DNA of 5,798 nucleotides from Oscillospiraceae bacterium (GTDB taxonomy: Bacteria; Bacillota; Clostridia; Oscillospirales; UBA929), in the NCBI GenBank assembly GCA_031271525.1, contig JAISVO010000094.1, positions 1 through 5,798 on the forward strand, given 5' to 3'. A model generated the notes under the pieces. The model had not been told where the DNA came from. It searched no databases and was given only the letters and a program-made list of their open reading frames with translations. Numbering within the stretch: the first letter of the stretch is position 1; each line of letters starts with the position of its first letter. Below are positions 1-5,798 of the stretch, piece after piece. The position numbers and the translations under genes were made by a program.

Positions 1-808
1 CCTGTTCCAAAACCTCCTTGGCGTACGGCCAAAGCAAGTGTCCGCTTCGGGCGAAAATACTGCCGAGAATCACCATCTCCGGGTCGAGGAAATCCAAGAT
101 CAACGCCAGCGCGCGACCCAGCACATATCCGCTCCGGGCATAGACACCCCGCATCGCTTCGTCGCCGCCATCAGCCAACTCAGCCGCCCGCTTTGCGGTG
201 ATATTCCGCCTGTCCGGATCCGCGGACCGGGCGAGCTGCGCCAAACCACCGCCGCTGCAAAAACCCTCCAGCGACCCGGATTTCCCGAAACCGACTGGCC
301 CGTCCTCCTCCATCCGCCAATGACCGATCTCCCCGGCAAGCCCTCCGGTGCCGCTGTAAAGTTTCCCGTCCAAAATCAACCCCGCGCCAAGCCCGGTGCC
401 GAAGGTCAGGAAAACCAGATTCCGCAGTCCCCTGCCGGCACCGTATTTCCACTCGGCGAGCGCGCAGGCGTTGGCGTCATTTTGGAGGCGCACCGGCACC
501 CGGAACCGCTCGGCGAAGTACCGCACGATCTCAATGCCGTCCCATCCCGGAAGGTTAGGCGGGCTCAGGATGACCCCCCGCTCCGCGTCCAGAGGCCCGC
601 CGCAGGAAATCCCGATCCCCGCGAGCCCGCCGGCATGAGCTCGGATAAAGTTCTCGAACCGCCCGAGGACGGCGCCGGGGTTTCCCGCCGGCGTGTCAAA
701 ACGTTCTTTCTCCCGTATCTCCATCGTGCCGCCCCCGGCGAACCCCAGCACGGCGGCGCATTTGGTCCCTCCGATGTCCAGGCCGATCGTCCGCTTATTG
801 TCTTCCAT
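1..808 (-). CDS. ROK-family sugar kinase (C-terminus cut by window edge)
   Basis: An ATP-dependent hexose kinase, probably phosphorylating a monosaccharide released by the neighbouring hydrolases (mannose or glucose are guesses). The visible 269 residues start MEDNKRTIGLDIGGTK, with the phosphate-binding DxGGTK at 11-16. There is no N-terminal helix-turn-helix, so this is a kinase and not a NagC/XylR-type repressor. Further landmarks are SCGGPLD (68-74), QNDANACALAEW with catalytic Asp111, FGTGLGAG (136-143), and GEIGH (159-163) for sugar binding. In the zinc loop the three cysteines of CxCGxxGCxE are Val172, Phe174 and Ser179, while His163 and Glu181 remain. Family length is about 300, so some 30-50 C-terminal residues are missing. 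The gene overlaps GH36 by 14 nt. An in-frame ATG at 820 would add MKPL; neither start has a good Shine-Dalgarno, so the start is uncertain by four codons. Confidence 0.92.
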   Translation of the reverse strand, partial: MEDNKRTIGLDIGGTKCAAVLGFAGGGTMEIREKERFDTPAGNPGAVLGRFENFIRAHAGGLAGIGISCGGPLDAERGVILSPPNLPGWDGIEIVRYFAERFRVPVRLQNDANACALAEWKYGAGRGLRNLVFLTFGTGLGAGLILDGKLYSGTGGLAGEIGHWRMEEDGPVGFGKSGSLEGFCSGGGLAQLARSADPDRRNITAKRAAELADGGDEAMRGVYARSGYVLGRALALILDFLDPEMVILGSIFARSGHLLWPYAKEVLEQ

Positions 809-2771
809 CAACGGTTTCATAGAACCAGATGACCCCCGTACGCCGCGCCTGCCTGACAGTGAACCCACTCTTCAGCTCGGCGCCCGTTTTGGTCAGACGT
901 TCCCCGCTCAAGCGGTCTGTCAGGGTGTAAACGGCGTTGCTGTCGGTCACCGGATAAACGACACATTGGTTCCCCTTGGCAAGGGTGTTGCGGACGATTT
1001 GAATAAACCCTCGCCCTGTCTTGGGATCATGGAACTGCATCGCGTAGTCGTCGGTCGGGTCAAAGCGGCATTCGGTCAGCGGGTAGTAGTCCCCGCTCAG
1101 CATCAGCTCGGCGGCCTCCCGCCAAATCGGGTGCATTTTCCGTCCCAACGCGTATAATTCCTCGGAATCGGTAAACTCGATCATTGACGTAACCGCCGGG
1201 GCGAGGGCGCACTGGTACGCGAACTCGTCCACCGGGCGCTTCGTCCATTCGACATAGCTGCCGTCCTCCTGATCCCAATTCATCGTGTGCGCGCGGAAGT
1301 AGGGCATCCACTCAAACAACTCCCGGTGCTGCTTCTGTTTGATTGGATGGTTGCCGTAGCCAATGTCGGTGTAGTGCAGCGACACCGATCGGCGCATCGT
1401 CTCCAAGTCGTTCCGGCGTCCGCCGCTGGCGCAGGAATCGATCCACAGCCCCGGGTTGCGCTCTAAGAGGGTGTCCCAGAATTTCAGGTAGTTCTGGGTG
1501 TGGAGGTTCTCCAACATCCCGGCGCGGCCCGGCTCGTCGTTCTGTGTCCAAAAGGGCAGGGGTGCGATGTTGAAGTCTTGGCGGTATATGTGGATATGAT
1601 ACTCCTTGATGTAACGGTCGGTCATTTCGATCAGCCATTCCAGACAGTCCGTGTCTGCGAGCTTAAGCAGGCGGTCGGTGCCGACGGCATTCCCGGCCCC
1701 ATCCCGCTGGGTCAGCATCCACTCCGGATGCTCCACCGCGAGTTCCGAACCGCAGAAAACCCGCTCCGGCTCAAACCACAGCAGAAAACGGATTCCTTCC
1801 TCCTCGCACTTTGTCCCGACCGGACCCAACCCCTTCGGGAAGTGGTCCGGGTTCGCCCGCCAGTTGCCGGTATTCGTCCAAATCATATCGCAGGGATACC
1901 AACCCGCGTCAATCCACCAGATGTCGGGTTTCAATCCGCCTTTAAGGTATGTGTCGATCGCGCCGATTTGGTTCTCCTCGGTAGCCGCGGTAAACTCGCT
2001 GGTGCCCCCCATATTCCATGTGTGCAGGCAAAGCTTCGGCGGCAGGGGGGCTCCGTCTTCTCTCGGGAGGATGTGCCGGAAATACCAGCGGCGCCATAGA
2101 TTGCGCGCCCGGCTCTCGTCTCCTGTGAACCCCATCAGCGTCAGGCGCGGGGTACGGATTGTTTCGCCCGGACGGAGGAACGCGCTAAGGACCTGCTGCC
2201 CGGCAGTCAGGCGTACGCCTCCCTCAACCGGGGTAAAGGACGCCTCCCACTGCGCGGGCCAGCCAACGGCAAGGTTTACGCCATACTCCCGAAAGCTTAG
2301 CCGCATGTAGGGCAGGGCGAAGTGTGCCCCCAACCCGTTGCGCGGCGCGAGTGTCAAAGGCCGCGTCAGCTCGTCAGTAAAAAATTGGTAGCCGTCGGGC
2401 AGTACGGTATCTCCATTGCCGTGGGTCAGCACGGGTTCGGTCCCCTGCAGGACGCAATTCAGCCGGATATCGGTTAGAACCGGCGAGTCTTCCGTCCCGT
2501 TGTTAGCGATTGTCGCCACCCATTCCACGACCGGGAAGTCGTGGAACTCGGTGCACTCTACCCGAAGGGTCAGCCCTTCGGCGTTCCTGCCCTCTGTAAT
2601 TGTCTGAGTGATGCTGCTATCTATCTGCCGGCGAACTGTGCCCGGCGAGAAATCCTCCGGGATCCCGCGGATCACCCGCTCCCCGCAAAGAAGGGTCAAA
2701 GGCAAGGCGTCGGCTAAAAAGGCCCGCTTCAGCGCCATGTCGGCGGCTGTGACATTGTTGGTTGTTTTCAT
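795..2771 (-). CDS. Glycoside hydrolase family 36, alpha-galactosidase-type
   Basis: A 658-residue retaining glycosidase expected to remove terminal alpha-galactosyl groups, for instance from galactomanno-oligosaccharides. The N-terminal beta-sandwich spans about 1-235, the TIM barrel about 245-560, and the C-terminal beta domain about 570-658. Barrel landmarks are KPDIWWIDAGWYP (281-293), LLWFEPERV (330-338), YRQDFN (396-401) with Asp399 as likely nucleophile, and the CASGGRRNDLE block (447-457) followed by LHYTD with Asp469 as likely acid/base. The better-studied GH36 enzymes carry WDMNR-like and SDNTD-like versions of these motifs, so this is a divergent clade. No signal peptide is present (MKTTNNVTAADMALKRAF), indicating a cytoplasmic enzyme. 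The start is supported by GGAGGG five bases upstream; ATGA overlaps the regulator stop. The stop TAA (797-795) lies inside the kinase gene. Alpha-N-acetylgalactosaminidase activity cannot be excluded. Confidence 0.9.
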   Translation of the reverse strand: MKTTNNVTAADMALKRAFLADALPLTLLCGERVIRGIPEDFSPGTVRRQIDSSITQTITEGRNAEGLTLRVECTEFHDFPVVEWVATIANNGTEDSPVLTDIRLNCVLQGTEPVLTHGNGDTVLPDGYQFFTDELTRPLTLAPRNGLGAHFALPYMRLSFREYGVNLAVGWPAQWEASFTPVEGGVRLTAGQQVLSAFLRPGETIRTPRLTLMGFTGDESRARNLWRRWYFRHILPREDGAPLPPKLCLHTWNMGGTSEFTAATEENQIGAIDTYLKGGLKPDIWWIDAGWYPCDMIWTNTGNWRANPDHFPKGLGPVGTKCEEEGIRFLLWFEPERVFCGSELAVEHPEWMLTQRDGAGNAVGTDRLLKLADTDCLEWLIEMTDRYIKEYHIHIYRQDFNIAPLPFWTQNDEPGRAGMLENLHTQNYLKFWDTLLERNPGLWIDSCASGGRRNDLETMRRSVSLHYTDIGYGNHPIKQKQHRELFEWMPYFRAHTMNWDQEDGSYVEWTKRPVDEFAYQCALAPAVTSMIEFTDSEELYALGRKMHPIWREAAELMLSGDYYPLTECRFDPTDDYAMQFHDPKTGRGFIQIVRNTLAKGNQCVVYPVTDSNAVYTLTDRLSGERLTKTGAELKSGFTVRQARRTGVIWFYETVDGRQ

Positions 2772-3784
2772 ATCTTCCCTCCAGAGAGCTGCATATGGCT
2801 TCCCCGTATATCCGCCACCGACGAGCGCACGATCAGTTCCTGACTGAGGACATACTCGGGTTTCAGACGTTTGGGGCCCTCGGTGACATACGTGTAGATG
2901 ATAGACGCCGCTTGGCGGCTGACCTCGTAGAGGGGCTGACGTACGGTTGTCAGAGGCGGGGATATCTGCTCAACAAAGGAGTAGTTGTCAAACCCCACCA
3001 CCGAAATGTCGGACGGGATCCGCAGTCCCCGAGCTTTGAGCAGACTGATCAGCCGCAGCGCTTCTTGGTCGTTGATCGTGACAATCGCGGTGGGGGCCAG
3101 CTCCGCTTTCAGCCAACCGTCATACACTGCCGAAAAATCCCGGAAAACCGAGAAGATCAGCCGCTCGTCCGGTTCCAGCTCATGGTCTCGCAGGACATCG
3201 CGGTAAGCCTGCAGACGCATCCGGTGGGAAAGGTAGTTCGTCCCCGTCGTGCCGAACGCAATCCGGCGGTGCCCCATCCGGAATAGATACTCAATCGCTT
3301 GGGTACAGCCGTCATAATCGTCGGACAACACCGAGTAGAGCATCTCCCCTTGATGCCGGGAGTTGACGGTCACCAGAGGCACCACGCCGTCAATCTGCTT
3401 CACATAGTCCTCAGTCGTCGCAAGGTCGAGAAAAATCCCCCCGGCAAGTCGTTCCTTATGGCAGAAAATGCGGAACGCGCGCCGGTCTCGTGGGATCCGG
3501 TCGGTTGGCAGCAACAAGACGCCGTAGTTCCGCTCAAAAAAGTATTCGGTAATCCCGGCCAAAAGCTCGTTTAAGAAAGCGCTGGTGAATATGTTTCCCA
3601 CATGCGAGAAAAGCCCGATATTGGTCAGCTCGTTTACGCCGATCTTGGGGCGGAAGTCATGCTCCATCATCACCGACATGACCCGGTTCTTGGTCGATTC
3701 TGCGACGACACCCCGCTTGTTGATGACTTTTGATACGGTGGAGACGGATACCCCGGCCAGCTTCGCTATGTCGTAGATGCTCAT
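2768..3784 (-). CDS. LacI/GalR-family transcriptional regulator
   Basis: A 338-residue DNA-binding regulator, normal length for the family, likely a repressor that is released by a sugar ligand. Residues 3-25 (IYDIAKLAGVSVSTVSKVIN followed by KRG) are the classic helix-turn-helix. The hinge follows at FRPKIGVNELTNIGLF (44-59), where Leu53 aligns with the conserved minor-groove Leu but the usual Ala-Arg is Val-Asn and the linker is short. Residues from about 56 form the periplasmic-binding-protein-like sensor, with VVGFDNYSFVEQISPPLTTVRQP near the C-terminal lobe and a standard SQELIVRSS end. I chose ATG 3784 because family members begin at this point; GTG 3796 is possible. The stop is TGA at 2770-2768, overlapping the GH36 ATG. 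Placed between the two hydrolase genes, it probably controls this locus, and perhaps itself; its ligand cannot be read from sequence. Confidence 0.95.
   Translation of the reverse strand: MSIYDIAKLAGVSVSTVSKVINKRGVVAESTKNRVMSVMMEHDFRPKIGVNELTNIGLFSHVGNIFTSAFLNELLAGITEYFFERNYGVLLLPTDRIPRDRRAFRIFCHKERLAGGIFLDLATTEDYVKQIDGVVPLVTVNSRHQGEMLYSVLSDDYDGCTQAIEYLFRMGHRRIAFGTTGTNYLSHRMRLQAYRDVLRDHELEPDERLIFSVFRDFSAVYDGWLKAELAPTAIVTINDQEALRLISLLKARGLRIPSDISVVGFDNYSFVEQISPPLTTVRQPLYEVSRQAASIIYTYVTEGPKRLKPEYVLSQELIVRSSVADIRGSHMQLSGGKI
2777..2782 (-). promoter_or_regulatory. Ribosome binding site of the GH36 gene
   Basis: GGAGGG on the minus strand, five bases before the ATG at 2771, lies inside the last codons of the regulator gene. 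It fixes the GH36 start. With the ATGA overlap it suggests both coupled and independent initiation. Confidence 0.8.
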
Positions 3785-3791
3785 TTGTCTG

Positions 3792-3798
3792 CCCACCC
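3792..3798 (-). promoter_or_regulatory. Ribosome binding site of the LacI-family regulator
   Basis: The minus strand reads GGGTGGG, seven bases before the ATG at 3784. It is only a moderate match to GGAGG but is well spaced. It supports ATG 3784 over the in-frame GTG at 3796, which would add MGRQ before the conserved family N-terminus. Confidence 0.5.
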
Positions 3799-3812
3799 GC
3801 TTTCTGAGCCGT

Positions 3813-3841
3813 ATTATACCATTTTGTTACCTCCTTGACAA
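3813..3841 (-). promoter_or_regulatory. Sigma-70/sigma-A-type promoter driving regulator-GH36-kinase
   Basis: On the minus strand, TTGTCA (3841-3836, one mismatch to TTGACA) is followed by exactly 17 bp and a perfect TATAAT (3818-3813), with TGG just before the -10 giving an extended -10. Transcription would start near 3806, leaving about 20 nt of leader before the regulator ATG. The -35 overlaps the last codons of GH2, so this promoter could express the downstream genes independently of GH2. No clear LacI-type palindromic operator was recognised nearby. The call rests on consensus match and placement only. Confidence 0.75.
3814..3836 (-). other. Strong Shine-Dalgarno followed by a two-codon ORF (Met-Val-stop)
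   Basis: AAGGAGGT (3836-3829) overlaps the GH2 stop codon. Six bases later comes ATG GTA TAA (3822-3814). The ATG is out of frame with the regulator. The -10 of the promoter lies in the same bases, so transcripts starting near 3806 would not contain this element; only read-through RNA from GH2 would. It may be a translated minigene, or only a chance product of promoter and stop-codon overlap. Confidence 0.3.
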
Positions 3842-5798
3842 CCCTTCCGCCTCTTCCCGGAACCCTTCCGCCTCAAAAAGTCCTTCCGCCCGCAGGGTGT
3901 CCAACACGGCGTCAAAGTCAAAGGTCGGTCTTCCGTAAAGGTAGTAGTTCTTAAAGCTCTCCCCATCCGCCGTATACTCGATGATCAGCATTGTCTGCTC
4001 GCCCTTCGGCGCGAGGGCCGTAAGGCGGAGGACGCTGTCCGGCTTTAGCTCCAGCGCGCCGCTGAGCAATTCCCGGCGGTGATCCCAAGCGTCATACACC
4101 TTATAAGCGACGCTAACCTTCCCCTTTGTATCGTTTGCGGCGTACAGCGCGACGTCCTCGTTGCCTTGGTCGGACGCCATGATACATACGGGGGTCTGCG
4201 AGCGCCGTATGACGGCATACGCCTGCTTGCGCTTGAAATAATAGTCCGCCACGGCGTCGGAAAACTGGGGCCAGCCGTCGATGAGATTCCACCAAATGAT
4301 CCCGGTACGCAGCCCCTTCTGAGAACGGAACAGCTCGATAAAATACTTCATCGCTTCGGCTTGGGTGAGCTGGCTCGCCAGCGCAAAGCGCTCCAGCGAG
4401 TCGGGGTCGGCGTCGAAGAGATGCCGTATCTGCTGGCTCATCAGCTCGTTGCGGTAACCATAGGGGGACTCGGCTACCGGTTCGGGGGAGGTGGAGTGGA
4501 GGATCCACTCCCGGTTGCGGCGCGGCCAAAGGTTTTCGGGGGAGATGAACCGCGCGACAGAACCGGGGGACGGACAGCCGTGATACCCGATCTCGGAGAC
4601 AAAGCGCGCCTTGCTCCGCGCGTAATAGCCGTCCTTGAAGTATTGCCGCGCGCCCCAAAGGTGATCCTCCGGGATGCCCGTTTTGTTCCTCACCGAAGCC
4701 TCGTCATAATAAGGGGAACTGGGGAGGTAGGGACGGAAGCCGTCGTGTTCGCGTAAAACCTCCGGAAGGACACGGCGGGTAAGAACATTATGGTTCGGGT
4801 CGCGGGCCGGGCGCTGGAAGACATAACTCTGGTCACACTCGTTATCCCCCGCCCACAGGCACAGAGATGGGTGCTGACGGAGTTTCCGCGTGACAGATAC
4901 CGCTTCAGCCCGCAGGGCGCGCCGCATAACCCCGTCCTGCGGGTAGAGGGCGCACGCCATCGCGAAGTCCTGCCAAACGAGGATCCCCTTCTCGTCGCAA
5001 ATATCAAAGAAGGTGTCGTCCTCATACACGTTCCCGCCCCAGCACCGAACAGCATTGCAGCCTATGTCGCTCAACAGCTCCAGCATGGCGGGGATCCGGG
5101 CATTGTCCCTGGAGTGGAATGCGTCCGCCGGAACCCAGTTGGCGCCAAGGATAAAGACCGGCTCGCCGTTGACCTTGATTTGAAAGTTCCCCTCCGGCGC
5201 GTCCGGACCTACCGGGGCGTGGTCCAGCGCGTCGGTACGGAGACCGGCCCGGAAGACTTTTCTGTCGATTGCCTCGCCGTTTTGCAGCAGGGTCACCGTC
5301 ACGGTATACAGGTTCTGCTCTCCCCGGCCCCGGGGCCACCAGAGACGGGCGTCGGGAATATGGGCGTACAGGCGTCCCGAATGGAACCACAACGGTTCCT
5401 CTGCCAAAAAGCGGCTTTCTCCGCAGACGCCCTCGCATCGGATCGAAAGATCTTTTTCTCCCCCCCGACGGACAGCGTAGCACAGCATCACCGCAGCGCT
5501 TCCGGCGTTGGGGTTCAATTCGGACGTGACCAGATAGGTCTCCTCGATCCGGGTTTCCGGGCGGAACTCGATCCGCGCGGGCCGCCACAAACCGCCGGAC
5601 AGAATCCGGGGCATGATGTCCCAACCGTACATATGCGGCGCTTTCCGGGTATACAGCGACGCGCCGTTATACTTCATCGCGGAAGCCCCCATCGCGGGGC
5701 GGTGGCTCTCCGCTTCCCGCAACGCCGGACGGATATGGACGGTAAGCTCCGCGTCGGTCACCGCCGCCTTGGGCAGGAGGAAGGAGTGCTCAATCAGC
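3827..5798 (-). CDS. Glycoside hydrolase family 2, beta-mannosidase-like (N-terminus cut by window edge)
   Basis: A retaining exo-glycosidase expected to release beta-mannosyl units from non-reducing ends of manno-oligosaccharides. The frame stays open to the window edge, reading LIEHSFLLPKAA before the GTG at 5761, so that GTG is probably internal and the true start lies beyond 5798. The stop is TAA at 3829-3827. Counting from the GTG codon: end of the sugar-binding domain with YGWDIMPR (45-52) and GGLWRP (56-61); beta-sandwich about 66-180; TIM barrel about 190-500; C-terminal beta domain about 520-620. The barrel carries RCWGGNVYE (239-247), VWQDFAMACALYP (262-274), the acid/base motif GDNE (Glu308) and the nucleophile motif FVSEIG (Glu390). 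WWNLIDGWP (490-498) is also typical. These features favour beta-mannosidase over beta-galactosidase; a relative such as exo-beta-glucosaminidase is not excluded. Full family members are about 800-850 residues, so roughly 150-200 are missing. Family is certain; exact substrate is inferred. Confidence 0.88.
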   Translation of the reverse strand, partial: LIEHSFLLPKAAVTDAELTVHIRPALREAESHRPAMGASAMKYNGASLYTRKAPHMYGWDIMPRILSGGLWRPARIEFRPETRIEETYLVTSELNPNAGSAAVMLCYAVRRGGEKDLSIRCEGVCGESRFLAEEPLWFHSGRLYAHIPDARLWWPRGRGEQNLYTVTVTLLQNGEAIDRKVFRAGLRTDALDHAPVGPDAPEGNFQIKVNGEPVFILGANWVPADAFHSRDNARIPAMLELLSDIGCNAVRCWGGNVYEDDTFFDICDEKGILVWQDFAMACALYPQDGVMRRALRAEAVSVTRKLRQHPSLCLWAGDNECDQSYVFQRPARDPNHNVLTRRVLPEVLREHDGFRPYLPSSPYYDEASVRNKTGIPEDHLWGARQYFKDGYYARSKARFVSEIGYHGCPSPGSVARFISPENLWPRRNREWILHSTSPEPVAESPYGYRNELMSQQIRHLFDADPDSLERFALASQLTQAEAMKYFIELFRSQKGLRTGIIWWNLIDGWPQFSDAVADYYFKRKQAYAVIRRSQTPVCIMASDQGNEDVALYAANDTKGKVSVAYKVYDAWDHRRELLSGALELKPDSVLRLTALAPKGEQTMLIIEYTADGESFKNYYLYGRPTFDFDAVLDTLRAEGLFEAEGFREEAEGLSRR
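3840..3874 (-). repeat. 21-nt-period direct repeat coding for the GH2 C-terminal tail
   Basis: The 14-base string AACCCTTCCGCCTC (plus strand) occurs exactly at 3840-3853 and again at 3861-3874, a period of 21 nt or seven codons. In the GH2 reading frame it encodes repeated EAEG(F/L). A looser third AEGL lies just upstream, at residues 625-628 counted from GTG 5761. The frame is preserved, so it looks like a small tandem expansion at the protein tail. No function is evident. Confidence 0.7.

Noticed and set aside
11..18. AAGGAGGT on the minus strand near the low-coordinate edge as a ribosome binding site for a next gene
   Set aside because: It falls in the Lys-Glu-Val codons of the kinase, some 30-50 residues before the expected C-terminus, and no properly spaced start is visible before the edge.
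38..832. A 264-codon open frame on the plus strand
   Set aside because: It lies antisense to the ROK kinase, whose family motifs are unmistakable; its translation is Pro/Arg-rich and matches no family I know. It is a GC-driven shadow frame.
1500..2310. Two overlapping plus-strand frames of about 200 codons
   Set aside because: They are antisense to the GH36 barrel; no domain signature is visible and they overlap each other in different frames.
3794..3796. GTG start for the regulator, adding MGRQ
   Set aside because: LacI-family proteins normally begin a few residues before the helix-turn-helix; ATG 3784 fits this and has GGGTGGG seven bases upstream. GTG remains possible.
3824..3841. TTGT-N10-ACAA dyad over the -35 and spacer as an operator
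   Set aside because: The arms are only four bases with no inner symmetry, which is expected by chance.
3854..3862. TTCCCGGAA inverted repeat upstream of the -35 as a regulator operator
   Set aside because: It is only 4+4 bases, lies within the coding repeat of the GH2 tail, and lacks the even-length CG centre usual for LacI-family operators.
4079..4756. A 225-codon plus-strand open frame
   Set aside because: It is antisense to the GH2 catalytic domain, with no recognisable motif or ribosome binding site, and is best explained by codon bias in the real gene.

Overview
The window is a compact stretch of a bacterial carbohydrate-utilisation locus. All four genes lie on the minus strand, so transcription runs from high to low coordinates. 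By eye the DNA is GC-rich (not computed). Strong GGAGG-type ribosome binding sites, a clean TATAAT promoter and the style of the protein families suggest a GC-rich Clostridia-like Firmicute, for example a gut or rumen anaerobe. That placement is an inference from style; there is no marker gene here.

Layout in transcription order: (1) 5798-3827, the C-terminal ~656 residues of a glycoside hydrolase family 2 enzyme of the beta-mannosidase type, with its N-terminus outside the window; (2) 3784-2768, a LacI/GalR-family transcriptional regulator; (3) 2771-795, a complete 658-residue GH36 alpha-galactosidase-type enzyme; (4) 808-1, a ROK-family sugar kinase running off the low-coordinate edge, with ~269 residues visible. 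The only non-coding gap is 3785-3826 (42 nt). No stretch over 300 bases lacks a gene. I see no RNA gene, mobile element, CRISPR array or convincing terminator.

Regulation can be partly read from the sequence. A near-consensus sigma-70/sigma-A promoter (TTGTCA, 17 bp, TATAAT with an extended TGG) straddles the end of the GH2 gene and faces the regulator. Regulator and GH36 overlap as ATGA, and GH36 and the kinase overlap by 14 nt, so regulator, GH36 and kinase look like one translationally coupled unit that can be expressed separately from GH2.

Functional reading (inference): GH36 would remove alpha-galactosyl groups, the GH2 enzyme would release beta-mannosyl units, and the kinase would phosphorylate a released hexose, under a LacI-type repressor that senses a sugar from the pathway. 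This fits galactomanno-oligosaccharide use inside the cell: GH36 has no signal peptide. The transporter and any endo-mannanase would lie outside the window. I do not see a wholly new system. The points worth a second look are the cysteine-less zinc site of the kinase, the shortened linker of the regulator, the variant GH36 and GH2 active-site motifs, and the promoter/mini-ORF arrangement in the 42-nt gap.
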